A program made the translations under genes and the position numbers. Below the pieces are notes generated by a model that worked only from the letters and a program-made list of their open reading frames with translations, was not told the DNA's origin and searched no databases. This document shows, piece by piece, positions 1 through 6,280 of a DNA stretch of 6,602 bases. The stretch's first letter is position 1; every line of letters starts with the position of its first letter. This DNA comes from Candidatus Lambdaproteobacteria bacterium. GTDB taxonomy: Bacteria > SAR324 > NAC60-12. The DNA lies in NCBI GenBank assembly GCA_012964265.1, contig DTUH01000293.1:1-6602 (forward strand), read 5' to 3'.

Positions 1-273
1 GCAACTCATACCTGCATCACGATTGAGGTTCCATTCAACAAATTTTGTTTGCTCAGTGAGAGTGGTTTCTGCTATAAAATCCTGTGCAAATTGCAGCGCT
101 TTCGCCTCAACCAGGCCTCCTCCTACAGTTCCGGAATGCAGTCCTGATTCCGTAACCAGCATCCGTCCTCCCTGCGCACGCGGCGTACTTCCTTTGGCTT
201 CAACCAAAATAACAGAGACAAATGATGTTCCTGCATCAAGTAAAACCTGCATTTGTCTGAGATACTTTTCCAT
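1..273 (-). CDS. xdhC: XdhC/CoxI-family molybdoenzyme maturation factor, N-terminal part (cut by window edge)
   Basis: Only the first 91 residues are present; the reading frame stays open to base 1. Visible family marks are GSTPRAQGGRMLV at about residues 28-40, the glycine-rich GTVGGGLVE at about 48-56, and the start of the conserved cysteine motif at the cut (GMSC, residues 88-91, normally followed by GG). In characterised members XdhC binds molybdenum cofactor, promotes its sulfuration and delivers it to xanthine dehydrogenase-type enzymes in the cytoplasm; CoxI-type relatives serve CO-dehydrogenase-like hydroxylases. Which client applies here cannot be told, because the C-terminal Rossmann-like domain and any client genes lie outside. 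The ATG at 273 lies 18 bp after the recC stop and in the same frame, so the recC TGA at 292-294 blocks any longer N-terminus. A weak purine-rich stretch (GGGAAAAA, about 10 bp upstream) could serve as ribosome binding site. Family assignment is firm; the exact client is inference. Confidence 0.87.
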   Translation of the reverse strand, partial: MEKYLRQMQVLLDAGTSFVSVILVEAKGSTPRAQGGRMLVTESGLHSGTVGGGLVEAKALQFAQDFIAETTLTEQTKFVEWNLNRDAGMSC

Positions 274-291
274 ATTTTCGCTTTTTCCCGC

Positions 292-3200
292 TCAAGCCGA
301 AATCGTTTCAAAAAACAATTGAAAACGCCGGTTCATCAGTTGATAAGGATTTTCCGGATAAGGTACGTCTTTTAAAAATTTCACGGTTCCGTACTGAGAG
401 CTGATGCCCATATTTTCTCGGGGCGAGTTAAGTTTGCCATCCATCCATTCTACAAATCTTTGATTGTAGTTGGTACTACTCAAATTTTCCTTTGCTAATT
501 CAAAAACAGATTCGACGGGCATCAAAACAGCCGCATTCTCTGCATTCATCTCATGCACCAAATCAAACAGATAATCCTGCGCCTGCTGTCGAGCCGGAAG
601 GCGAATCTCTCTTGATCTGAGTTTTCCTTCAGGTGCAATGCACAGCCCCGTCACTTTTGCATTTTCAGGAAGTACATTTGCCGCACGTAAAATCAACACA
701 TCCAAAAAATGACGCAACCAGGTTTTGTCTTTGCTCTCGCGCTCGCTGAAATAAATTAGGTGCCAATTTTCGGAATCGTCAGTATAACACCATTCGGTCT
801 TTCCGTGAATCTTTGTGCAGATATTTTTTTCTTCTGACTCTGCGGGATTTTCATTTTCAATGCTGAGTTCCGGATGAAGCTGATGTGACTCTGTCAATCC
901 GGAATCAAAAGTTCCCACCCTGACTGCACCAAAATGAAATTGGCGGAGATTTTTCTGCAGAGTCGACCAATCAATCTGCAGAGTTGCTGTAAGTTGTTTT
1001 TGCCAGCTTTTAAGAATTCTCAGGTGTCTTGTCTGCATTGCTCCTTTGAAAATTCCGGATGGCATTTCACCTTCCAGTTCCATGTGCTGCGCATGCAGTT
1101 GATATAGCTTCTGCCACTCCGGATGGGCTTTTGAGTACGAACTATTTTTCCGGACCGTCAAAGCATTGTCCCAGACTTTCCGGATTAGTGACCATTCACT
1201 CAGCCGCTCCAGAACAAGCGGTTCGTCTATTTTGTCACCTCTCTCCTCTTCATCTTCATCAAGCCGCAGCAGATGACTTGCAGTGGACTGCAGCGGAGAT
1301 TCGAGAAATTTTCTCAGGCGCGTAAATGAAACGGTTCTAAGATTGGTTTCTGAAGCAGATTCCGGAGCAATTGTTCGGAAGGTATTTTCCGTTAATGACT
1401 GCTTTACTTCCGGCGAAAGCCATTCCGGAGAAATTCGCTGAAAACCGCCTGAACGTCCGGTACGAGGAAACTGCTGATCAAACAATTGACGCGTTCGAAA
1501 TACACGTGCTTGCCTGAAGGCCGCCGGATCGTAGTTCGGCAGCCGATTTTTAGCGGTAAAAATTTTGCTCTCAGAATCAGTCAGTTCCGGAAAATAACTT
1601 AAAGAATATGGTTTAAGCGGATGCAGTGTTTTCTCAAATCTGGCCTTCAGATAACCGCTTCCCAGTTCATCGACTAAAGTTTGGATGATTGAGGAAGGAT
1701 TGAGTTCATCATCGGTGCGGTCGTTACGAGAGACGTAACTCAGCACAAGATGTTTTCTGGTGGATACCAGAGTTTCCAAAAACATGTAGCGGTCACGTTC
1801 CGTCACCGAAACATCGCCTAACCGTCGCTCACGAAAATTCTGCCCTTCTACCGCGGGACTCAGTGGTACGGGAATATGACGTAAATCCAGCGTGTCACGT
1901 TGGTAAGGTGTCGGAAACAAACCTTCTCCCATACCTAACAAAAAGACCGCTTTAAAAGGAATCGGCCTCATTGGTTGAAATGATGAAACTGTAACGCCTT
2001 CTGCTAAATAATGTCCTCGCTGTAAAGTGGCAGACTGCTGTTTTTGTTTGAAAAATTCATAAATTGTACTGAAACTAAATTTCCTTGCATCCTCTTGAGC
2101 TAAATCAAGATCACGTATTGCAAGCACATTCCGGAGTAAATTCTGGAACGCTTCTTCGTCAGCCTGTTCAAGTGGTTTGAGGTAGGTTTTGAGCAAGATC
2201 CGCAGATAGCGACCCCACTCTTTTCCGCTCATTTTCCATTTTGGAAGGTCACGGGTATCAGCAATCAGCGAACGCACTATCAGCATAAACCGTGCTGCTT
2301 CCTCACCCCATTCTTCCGGAAGATCAGCGGGAACAAGCTGTTGATTTGAAATCGAGATGAATCCTGTTTCAACCGGAGCGGTCACCATCTCACCCAAAGT
2401 TAAGCGCCGAAAAGCCTGTTCCCAGTGGTAAATATCCTGTTCTAAATGAAGATAACCCTGTGCTTCCTGCGACTCATTGTCAATTCCGTAAAAAACATTT
2501 AGTTCATCTGCCCACTCCAGCCATTTTTCAATTTGCAGGGCTTCCCCAGGAAAGCTTTTTCCTGTCGGCATACCATCTTCAAATTTCCCTAAAAAACACG
2601 GATTCTTGAGCAAACTGAACAAATCGTGCCGGGAGTATTCTGTGAAGCATAAACCCAAAAGCGAATTGGCCGCATCTTCTAAACGTCCGGCGCTTCCGCT
2701 GATTCCGTCTATCAAGTGGTAGGGTAAATTGTAAATGCTTTCAAAAACCTGTTCAATTTGATGCTGATAAAGATTCATGTCATGCACGATCACGGCACAT
2801 TCATTGAGACGCAAATCAGGATCACGCCGAATCCAGTCCCAAATCAAGCTTGCCACCGCTTCAACTTCGCGTCTCGGATTCGCACAGGCCAGTACCATCA
2901 AACTTTCGTCCTGCTCCAACTCAAGGGATTTGAGACGGCGTGGTTCCCGGAACAAGATATCTTCCTGTAATTGGTTCAGCACGTTCGGCTGCGGATTTTC
3001 TGCATCTTCAGTCAGTGTTGTTGAAACTCCTTTTTCAACAAACCATGGTGTAAAATTCCAGTCGCTCCATTGATTTAGCAACCTCATATTTTCACGTCCG
3101 GGACGACCCCAGGCTTGTAAAAAAGGATTATCGTTTTCATCCTGAAATAATTCTCCAAGTGCAATTTCTGTCTCAGACAAAGATTTTTGGTTGGAAAATC

Positions 3201-4074
3201 TGTTTCGATCTGTTTCCAGAGATCGCAGAACAGCTGCTTTTGACTCACCAAGACTTTGAATATCTTCCCAGAATTCCATGCAGGGATTAAGAGCATAGAC
3301 GTGAATATCACGCACATGCGCCAACTGTTCGGTGAGCGCCTTTTGGTGAAATCGTGAAAGATATGAAACACCAAATACATGCAGTGATTCTTTATTGAAT
3401 GTTGCGTTCTGCTGATTTGGTTTGTCCTGACAAATTCGGTAAAGCTGCGTTAAGGTAAAAAGTTCCGGCTGAAATTCCTCAGAAACTGATTGACGGGCGT
3501 TTTGGTTGTGACGAGGGATTTTCCCGTCCGCACCAAAGAGCTCAGTCCAGAGGATTCTTTGCCAGCTTTCTGTACCAAGCGGGTCTTGATCAACCGCGTT
3601 TTGTCCATCCAGCCACGAATTCAAAAGTTCCTCATTTCGGGAAAATTCGTATTCCAGGAACAAATGTGTCAAACGTCCCGCCAGTTGATAGATGCGATGT
3701 TCTGCGGCCTCCGGACGAATTTTAGTTTGCGGAGTGAGATAGCCTCGCACCGGCAGCCAGAGGGGATCGGAGGTTTCCAGCTTTTCCCGTAAAACTTCCA
3801 GCAGCAAACACTGGATAGTTTCCGGTTTGAGCAAGGTATAGTGTCGCCCGCTGAGATTTTGCTGGAGACCTTCGTTGATTGCCTTTTCCAGTGTGATAAA
3901 ACGCAGGTTTGCGGCAATTCCGCAGATTTGCGCGAGTTTGAGTGAGATCCATTTTTCCAGACTGAAATTCGGCACCACGATGTCCGCGGTATCAAACGGA
4001 TCCCGTTTATCAAGTTCCTGTGCCAGCGGCACAATCAGACTTTCTAAGTGGTTTGAATAGTGGAGACGGGGCAT
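292..4074 (-). CDS. recC: RecC, exodeoxyribonuclease V (RecBCD) gamma subunit
   Basis: The 1260-residue product is colinear with E. coli RecC (about 1120 residues). Recognisable blocks are the N-terminal YSNHLESL and KWISLKLAQICGIAANLRF (about 41-59), LHVFGVSYLS (231-240), ALNPCMEFWEDI (261-272), NPRREVEAV (399-407), the highly conserved PMRPIPFKAVFLLGMGEGLFP (701-721), DRYMFLETLVSTRKHLVLSY (761-780), and the RecC C-terminal domain from about 915, which in RecC has a nuclease-like fold without catalytic residues. There is no Walker A motif and no cysteine cluster, which argues against AddB. In RecBCD, RecC holds the complex together, splits the duplex and scans the 3' strand for Chi during double-strand-break repair. 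An in-frame TGA two codons upstream fixes the ATG at 4074, and the N-terminus matches the family; the Shine-Dalgarno is weak. The gene follows ppiD by 83 bp and precedes xdhC; recB and recD are not adjacent. The stop is TGA. Confidence 0.96.
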   Translation of the reverse strand: MPRLHYSNHLESLIVPLAQELDKRDPFDTADIVVPNFSLEKWISLKLAQICGIAANLRFITLEKAINEGLQQNLSGRHYTLLKPETIQCLLLEVLREKLETSDPLWLPVRGYLTPQTKIRPEAAEHRIYQLAGRLTHLFLEYEFSRNEELLNSWLDGQNAVDQDPLGTESWQRILWTELFGADGKIPRHNQNARQSVSEEFQPELFTLTQLYRICQDKPNQQNATFNKESLHVFGVSYLSRFHQKALTEQLAHVRDIHVYALNPCMEFWEDIQSLGESKAAVLRSLETDRNRFSNQKSLSETEIALGELFQDENDNPFLQAWGRPGRENMRLLNQWSDWNFTPWFVEKGVSTTLTEDAENPQPNVLNQLQEDILFREPRRLKSLELEQDESLMVLACANPRREVEAVASLIWDWIRRDPDLRLNECAVIVHDMNLYQHQIEQVFESIYNLPYHLIDGISGSAGRLEDAANSLLGLCFTEYSRHDLFSLLKNPCFLGKFEDGMPTGKSFPGEALQIEKWLEWADELNVFYGIDNESQEAQGYLHLEQDIYHWEQAFRRLTLGEMVTAPVETGFISISNQQLVPADLPEEWGEEAARFMLIVRSLIADTRDLPKWKMSGKEWGRYLRILLKTYLKPLEQADEEAFQNLLRNVLAIRDLDLAQEDARKFSFSTIYEFFKQKQQSATLQRGHYLAEGVTVSSFQPMRPIPFKAVFLLGMGEGLFPTPYQRDTLDLRHIPVPLSPAVEGQNFRERRLGDVSVTERDRYMFLETLVSTRKHLVLSYVSRNDRTDDELNPSSIIQTLVDELGSGYLKARFEKTLHPLKPYSLSYFPELTDSESKIFTAKNRLPNYDPAAFRQARVFRTRQLFDQQFPRTGRSGGFQRISPEWLSPEVKQSLTENTFRTIAPESASETNLRTVSFTRLRKFLESPLQSTASHLLRLDEDEEERGDKIDEPLVLERLSEWSLIRKVWDNALTVRKNSSYSKAHPEWQKLYQLHAQHMELEGEMPSGIFKGAMQTRHLRILKSWQKQLTATLQIDWSTLQKNLRQFHFGAVRVGTFDSGLTESHQLHPELSIENENPAESEEKNICTKIHGKTEWCYTDDSENWHLIYFSERESKDKTWLRHFLDVLILRAANVLPENAKVTGLCIAPEGKLRSREIRLPARQQAQDYLFDLVHEMNAENAAVLMPVESVFELAKENLSSTNYNQRFVEWMDGKLNSPRENMGISSQYGTVKFLKDVPYPENPYQLMNRRFQLFFETISA

Positions 4075-4080
4075 TCGTCA

Positions 4081-4145
4081 ATGATCATTTATCTATGATC
4101 AATGAACAGTGAACAATGGACATTGAACATGAACAGTGATCAGTC
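4081..4145. repeat. Degenerate heptamer tandem repeat, consensus RTGAACA
   Basis: On the plus strand, hexamer cores spaced by single A residues run in near-perfect 7-nt phase: ATGATC (4095-4100), ATGAAC (4102-4107), GTGAAC (4109-4114), ATGGAC (4116-4121), TTGAAC (4123-4128), then one shortened step to ATGAAC (4129-4134) and GTGATC (4136-4141). A further ATGATC lies at 4081-4086, separated by an irregular 8-nt stretch. The array fills most of the 83-bp gap between the ppiD stop and the recC start and ends only 6 bp before the recC ATG. Short palindromes occur within it (ATGATCAT at 4081-4088; CAATG/CATTG around 4115-4126), but no strong GC-rich terminator stem followed by a T tract. Similar low-complexity heptamer arrays occur between genes in various bacteria; their role is not established. 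It does not encode a plausible peptide. Confidence 0.8.
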
Positions 4146-4157
4146 AAGAGTCTAAAA

Positions 4158-6056
4158 TCATGAAGAACCTGGTAAACGGAACACGGGATTGATTACCTCA
4201 ATCAATGCGGACTCGCGCAAGCGTTTCAGTTCTTTGCTGAGTAGTGCCTGCTGCATGTTCTGCAGGAGTTGAGCTCTGACTTTGTCTTTCTGCTCTGCGG
4301 CATTTTCATCGGACAAAGTTCGTTTTTTGAAGTGAATCAGGTCAGCACGATTTCCATTGATGCTTAAACCAAAACGAGTATTTTCATTTAAATGCAAACC
4401 CACTTTCCGGAATTCCGTATTGTCGCCAATATTCGGCAGGAACCTGGTGTTTGCGGTAAACTGCAAATTTTCGGTCTTGAGTCCATGTTTCTTTACAAGT
4501 TTGTTTAATACCGCACCTCCCTGAACTTGGGACAAAACCTTTTTTGCGGTTTCAAGAGCGAGTGCCCGGGCTTTATCCAAACGTACAGCGACCAGCACTT
4601 CTTCCTTTGCATCTTCAAAAAGACGTGTCTCCGGTTTTTTGGTTTCACTTAGACGGTAGATCACATGTCCCAAAACAGGATTACGTTTCCAAACACCCAT
4701 TTCTCCTGGTTTGCGCCTCAGTAATTCCGGTACAATTCCGGATGCTGAGCCAAGTCCTGGTATGACTTGAGCACTGTCAAACCAAGCGGAGTTAAGGACA
4801 TCTTTATTTAATTTCCGTGCTTCTTCAGCAAATGACTCACCCGCAAGTCCGGATAACCGGTCGAGGTCTTCATTGAGTCGTTTTTCTGCTCGGTTTTCGG
4901 TGAGGATGACTGTTATTTCTTCACGTGCCTCGTCCAGTGATTTTGTGATTTTCTCCTTCCTTTCCTCTACTTTAATCAGGTGCAAACCAAAAGGAGACTG
5001 AACAATTTCACTTACTTGTCCGGCTTCCAGGTCAAAGGCTGCGGCTTCAAAAGCGGGGACCATTTCTCCCGGTTTAAACCAGCCCAAATCACCACCTTCT
5101 GCCGCGGTTCCATCTTCAGAATGCTTTTTTGCAAGTTCCTCAAATGAAGAGCCCGCCTTTATTTTTACCAGCAATTTGTTCAACTGCTTTCGCTTTTCCT
5201 GTTGTTCTTTTTCAGGTGCATCCGGAACAAGTTTTACAAGAATATGACGTGCCTTGATTTCCGAAGGTGTGACGTAGTTTTCGGCATATTTTTTGTAATA
5301 ACGGCGTACCTCGCGTTCCCGAACTTTCACATTTTCTTTGTAATAGTCTGCGGAAATAGTGAAATATTCCATGCGAAATTTAGTCAGGGTTTGAAATTCC
5401 TGGGGATGTTCTTGATGGTAATTCCTGAGTTCTGTGTTATTTGCAGTAGTTATTTCAATAAAAGACTGTGGATCAAAATATACATACTCGACTTCAATTT
5501 TTTCAAAATCATTCCGGTAAGCCTGTTCCACTTCGCGGTTATTGATCACCAGTCCTGCTCCAAGCAGCTGCTGTTTTTTGGCAAGCAGAATGTCTGACCT
5601 CAGAGATGTTTCATATTCGTGACGTACGATCCGGTTTTGACTCAAAACTGTTTCATAAGTATCATAATCAAACTGACCGTTTTGCTGAAAAAAGGGCTGC
5701 TTGCGTATGTAGTCCTGAAGTTCTAAATCCGTGGCTATCAGGTTGAGCTCAGCGGCATCCGTCAAAAGCAGATGCCGGTCAATGAGTTGATTAAATACCT
5801 GTTGGCGTAAATTAAGCTGTTCAGCAAATTGCTCCGCATTTTCACCAAACTGCTGCTGCAGGGCACGCATCCGGTTTTGATATGCTTCACGATACTCTTT
5901 AAGTAAAATTTCCTGATCATTGACTTTGGCCACAACTTCCTTGCGGTCTCCAAAAAAACCGCCTACTCCAAACGACAACACAAAAGTGATGGCAATCACA
6001 CCCATGAGAAGTTTGAAAAATATGTTATTTGAATATTCTCTTAATTCCTGAATCAT
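4158..6056 (-). CDS. ppiD: PpiD-type membrane-anchored periplasmic peptidyl-prolyl isomerase/chaperone
   Basis: The 632-residue product matches PpiD (E. coli about 620) over its full length. It has a short cytoplasmic N-terminus, one membrane segment at about residues 16-35, the family block AKVNDQEILLKEY (43-55), a SurA/PpiD-like N-terminal chaperone domain to about 170 (RQQVFNQLIDRHLLL at 84-98), a parvulin domain at about 265-365, and a C-terminal helical region that completes the chaperone module. Parvulin marks are ARHILV (269-274), SFEELAKKHSEDG (304-316), GGDLGWF (321-327), MVPAFEAAAF (332-341) and SPFGLHLIKVEE (354-365). The protein should sit in the inner membrane with its bulk in the periplasm and help proteins leaving the Sec translocon. 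The start at 6056 has AGGG five bases upstream, and the membrane segment follows as expected. Translation ends with TGA, then TAG two codons later. It is the first gene of the ppiD-recC-xdhC row and diverges from rfaE2. Confidence 0.96.
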   Translation of the reverse strand: MIQELREYSNNIFFKLLMGVIAITFVLSFGVGGFFGDRKEVVAKVNDQEILLKEYREAYQNRMRALQQQFGENAEQFAEQLNLRQQVFNQLIDRHLLLTDAAELNLIATDLELQDYIRKQPFFQQNGQFDYDTYETVLSQNRIVRHEYETSLRSDILLAKKQQLLGAGLVINNREVEQAYRNDFEKIEVEYVYFDPQSFIEITTANNTELRNYHQEHPQEFQTLTKFRMEYFTISADYYKENVKVREREVRRYYKKYAENYVTPSEIKARHILVKLVPDAPEKEQQEKRKQLNKLLVKIKAGSSFEELAKKHSEDGTAAEGGDLGWFKPGEMVPAFEAAAFDLEAGQVSEIVQSPFGLHLIKVEERKEKITKSLDEAREEITVILTENRAEKRLNEDLDRLSGLAGESFAEEARKLNKDVLNSAWFDSAQVIPGLGSASGIVPELLRRKPGEMGVWKRNPVLGHVIYRLSETKKPETRLFEDAKEEVLVAVRLDKARALALETAKKVLSQVQGGAVLNKLVKKHGLKTENLQFTANTRFLPNIGDNTEFRKVGLHLNENTRFGLSINGNRADLIHFKKRTLSDENAAEQKDKVRAQLLQNMQQALLSKELKRLRESALIEVINPVFRLPGSS

Positions 6057-6118
6057 CCGAGCCCTGTTTTTATTTTAATTTTGTAATGTCAGTTTAATAT
6101 AGTAATTATCAACCCCTT

Positions 6119-6147
6119 ATTAGATTTTATTTTTATCAATCTTGCAA
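6119..6147 (-). promoter_or_regulatory. Candidate sigma-70 promoter for ppiD
   Basis: Read on the minus strand, a -35-like TTGCAA (6147-6142) is followed after exactly 17 bp by a -10-like TCTAAT (6124-6119), about 63 bp before the ppiD ATG. The -35 matches four of six consensus bases and the -10 five of six, but the -10 lacks the important A at its second position. The surroundings are strongly AT-rich. Another weak option is TTGATA at about 6109-6104, without a good -10. The -10 overlaps the left arm of the inverted repeat, so a protein bound there would affect this promoter. This is pattern matching only. Confidence 0.33.
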
Positions 6148-6182
6148 GTTAAACTCAGTAACAGACGCTAATAAAATCTAAT
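6119..6182. repeat. Perfect 13-bp inverted repeat, arms separated by 38 bp
   Basis: The left arm ATTAGATTTTATT (6119-6131) is the exact reverse complement of the right arm AATAAAATCTAAT (6170-6182). The 38-bp spacer holds a small palindrome, CTTGCAAG (6141-6148). The arms are AT-rich with two G/C-containing steps, so a stable RNA terminator is unlikely. Two symmetric operator half-sites, or a simple DNA looping arrangement, are more plausible in a divergent promoter region. The left arm overlaps the candidate ppiD -10 element. Function is inferred from position only. Confidence 0.7.
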
Positions 6183-6243
6183 TAATTCTTTTGTTTCCCC
6201 ATGCTTTTCTGGTCATTTTTAGTTCGTTTTCAAGAGGTTGTTA

Positions 6244-6252
6244 TGCTAAAAT
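6244..6252 (+). promoter_or_regulatory. Candidate extended -10 promoter for rfaE2
   Basis: TGCTAAAAT (6244-6252) fits an extended -10 element: a TG pair, one base, then TAAAAT, which matches five of six bases of TATAAT. Transcription would start near 6259, leaving a leader of about 22 bases before the ATG at 6281. No good -35 lies 16-18 bp upstream, which extended -10 promoters can tolerate. Support is by motif and position alone. Confidence 0.35.
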
Positions 6253-6280
6253 AAGCGCTTTCTCTTTGACAATAAATCGC

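Larger units (their letters stand above)
6057..6280. other. AT-rich divergent intergenic region between ppiD and rfaE2
   Basis: This 224-bp stretch separates two genes transcribed away from each other, so it must hold the start signals of both unless ppiD or rfaE2 has a distant promoter. I see no ORF of note (only a three-codon ATG CTA AAA TAA at 6243-6254), no tRNA-like fold and no GC-rich terminator hairpin. It contains the inverted repeat and the two candidate promoters listed separately. I found no convincing sigma-E (GGAACTT/TCAAA) or CpxR (GTAAA direct repeat) site, although envelope stress control would be natural for ppiD. Confidence 0.8.

Noticed and set aside
1059..1325. 88-residue plus-strand open frame, and similar ones at 2758-3073 and 3490-3792
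   Set aside because: All are antisense to the conserved recC frame and show no family motif or convincing ribosome binding site.
3669..4034. 121-residue minus-strand open frame overlapping the recC 5' end
   Set aside because: It is in another frame of the same strand as recC; the recC frame matches the family continuously here, so this is a shadow and not a frameshifted piece.
292..4074. AddB instead of RecC
   Set aside because: There is no N-terminal Walker A motif and no iron-sulfur cysteine set, and the blocks follow RecC order through the RecC C-terminal domain.
4081..4145. CRISPR or phase-variation coding repeat
   Set aside because: The units are 7 nt without spacers and lie outside any reading frame, so neither a CRISPR array nor an in-gene switch fits.
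4075..4157. Rho-independent terminator between ppiD and recC
   Set aside because: Only short AT-rich palindromes are present, with no stable GC stem followed by a T run on the minus strand.
5202..5597. 131-residue open frame on the plus strand inside ppiD
   Set aside because: It lies antisense to the parvulin and preceding region of a well-conserved gene, is rich in F, I and C as expected for an antisense shadow, and has no recognisable domain.
6057..6180. Sigma-E promoter for ppiD (TAACTT followed by TCTAA on the minus strand)
   Set aside because: The distance between the two elements is about 21 bases, too long for the 15-17 expected, and the leading GG is absent.
6266..6271. Perfect -35 hexamer TTGACA just before rfaE2
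   Set aside because: A matching -10 would fall inside the coding sequence near 6289-6295 (AGAAAA or GAAAAC), which does not resemble TATAAT, and transcription would begin after the ATG.
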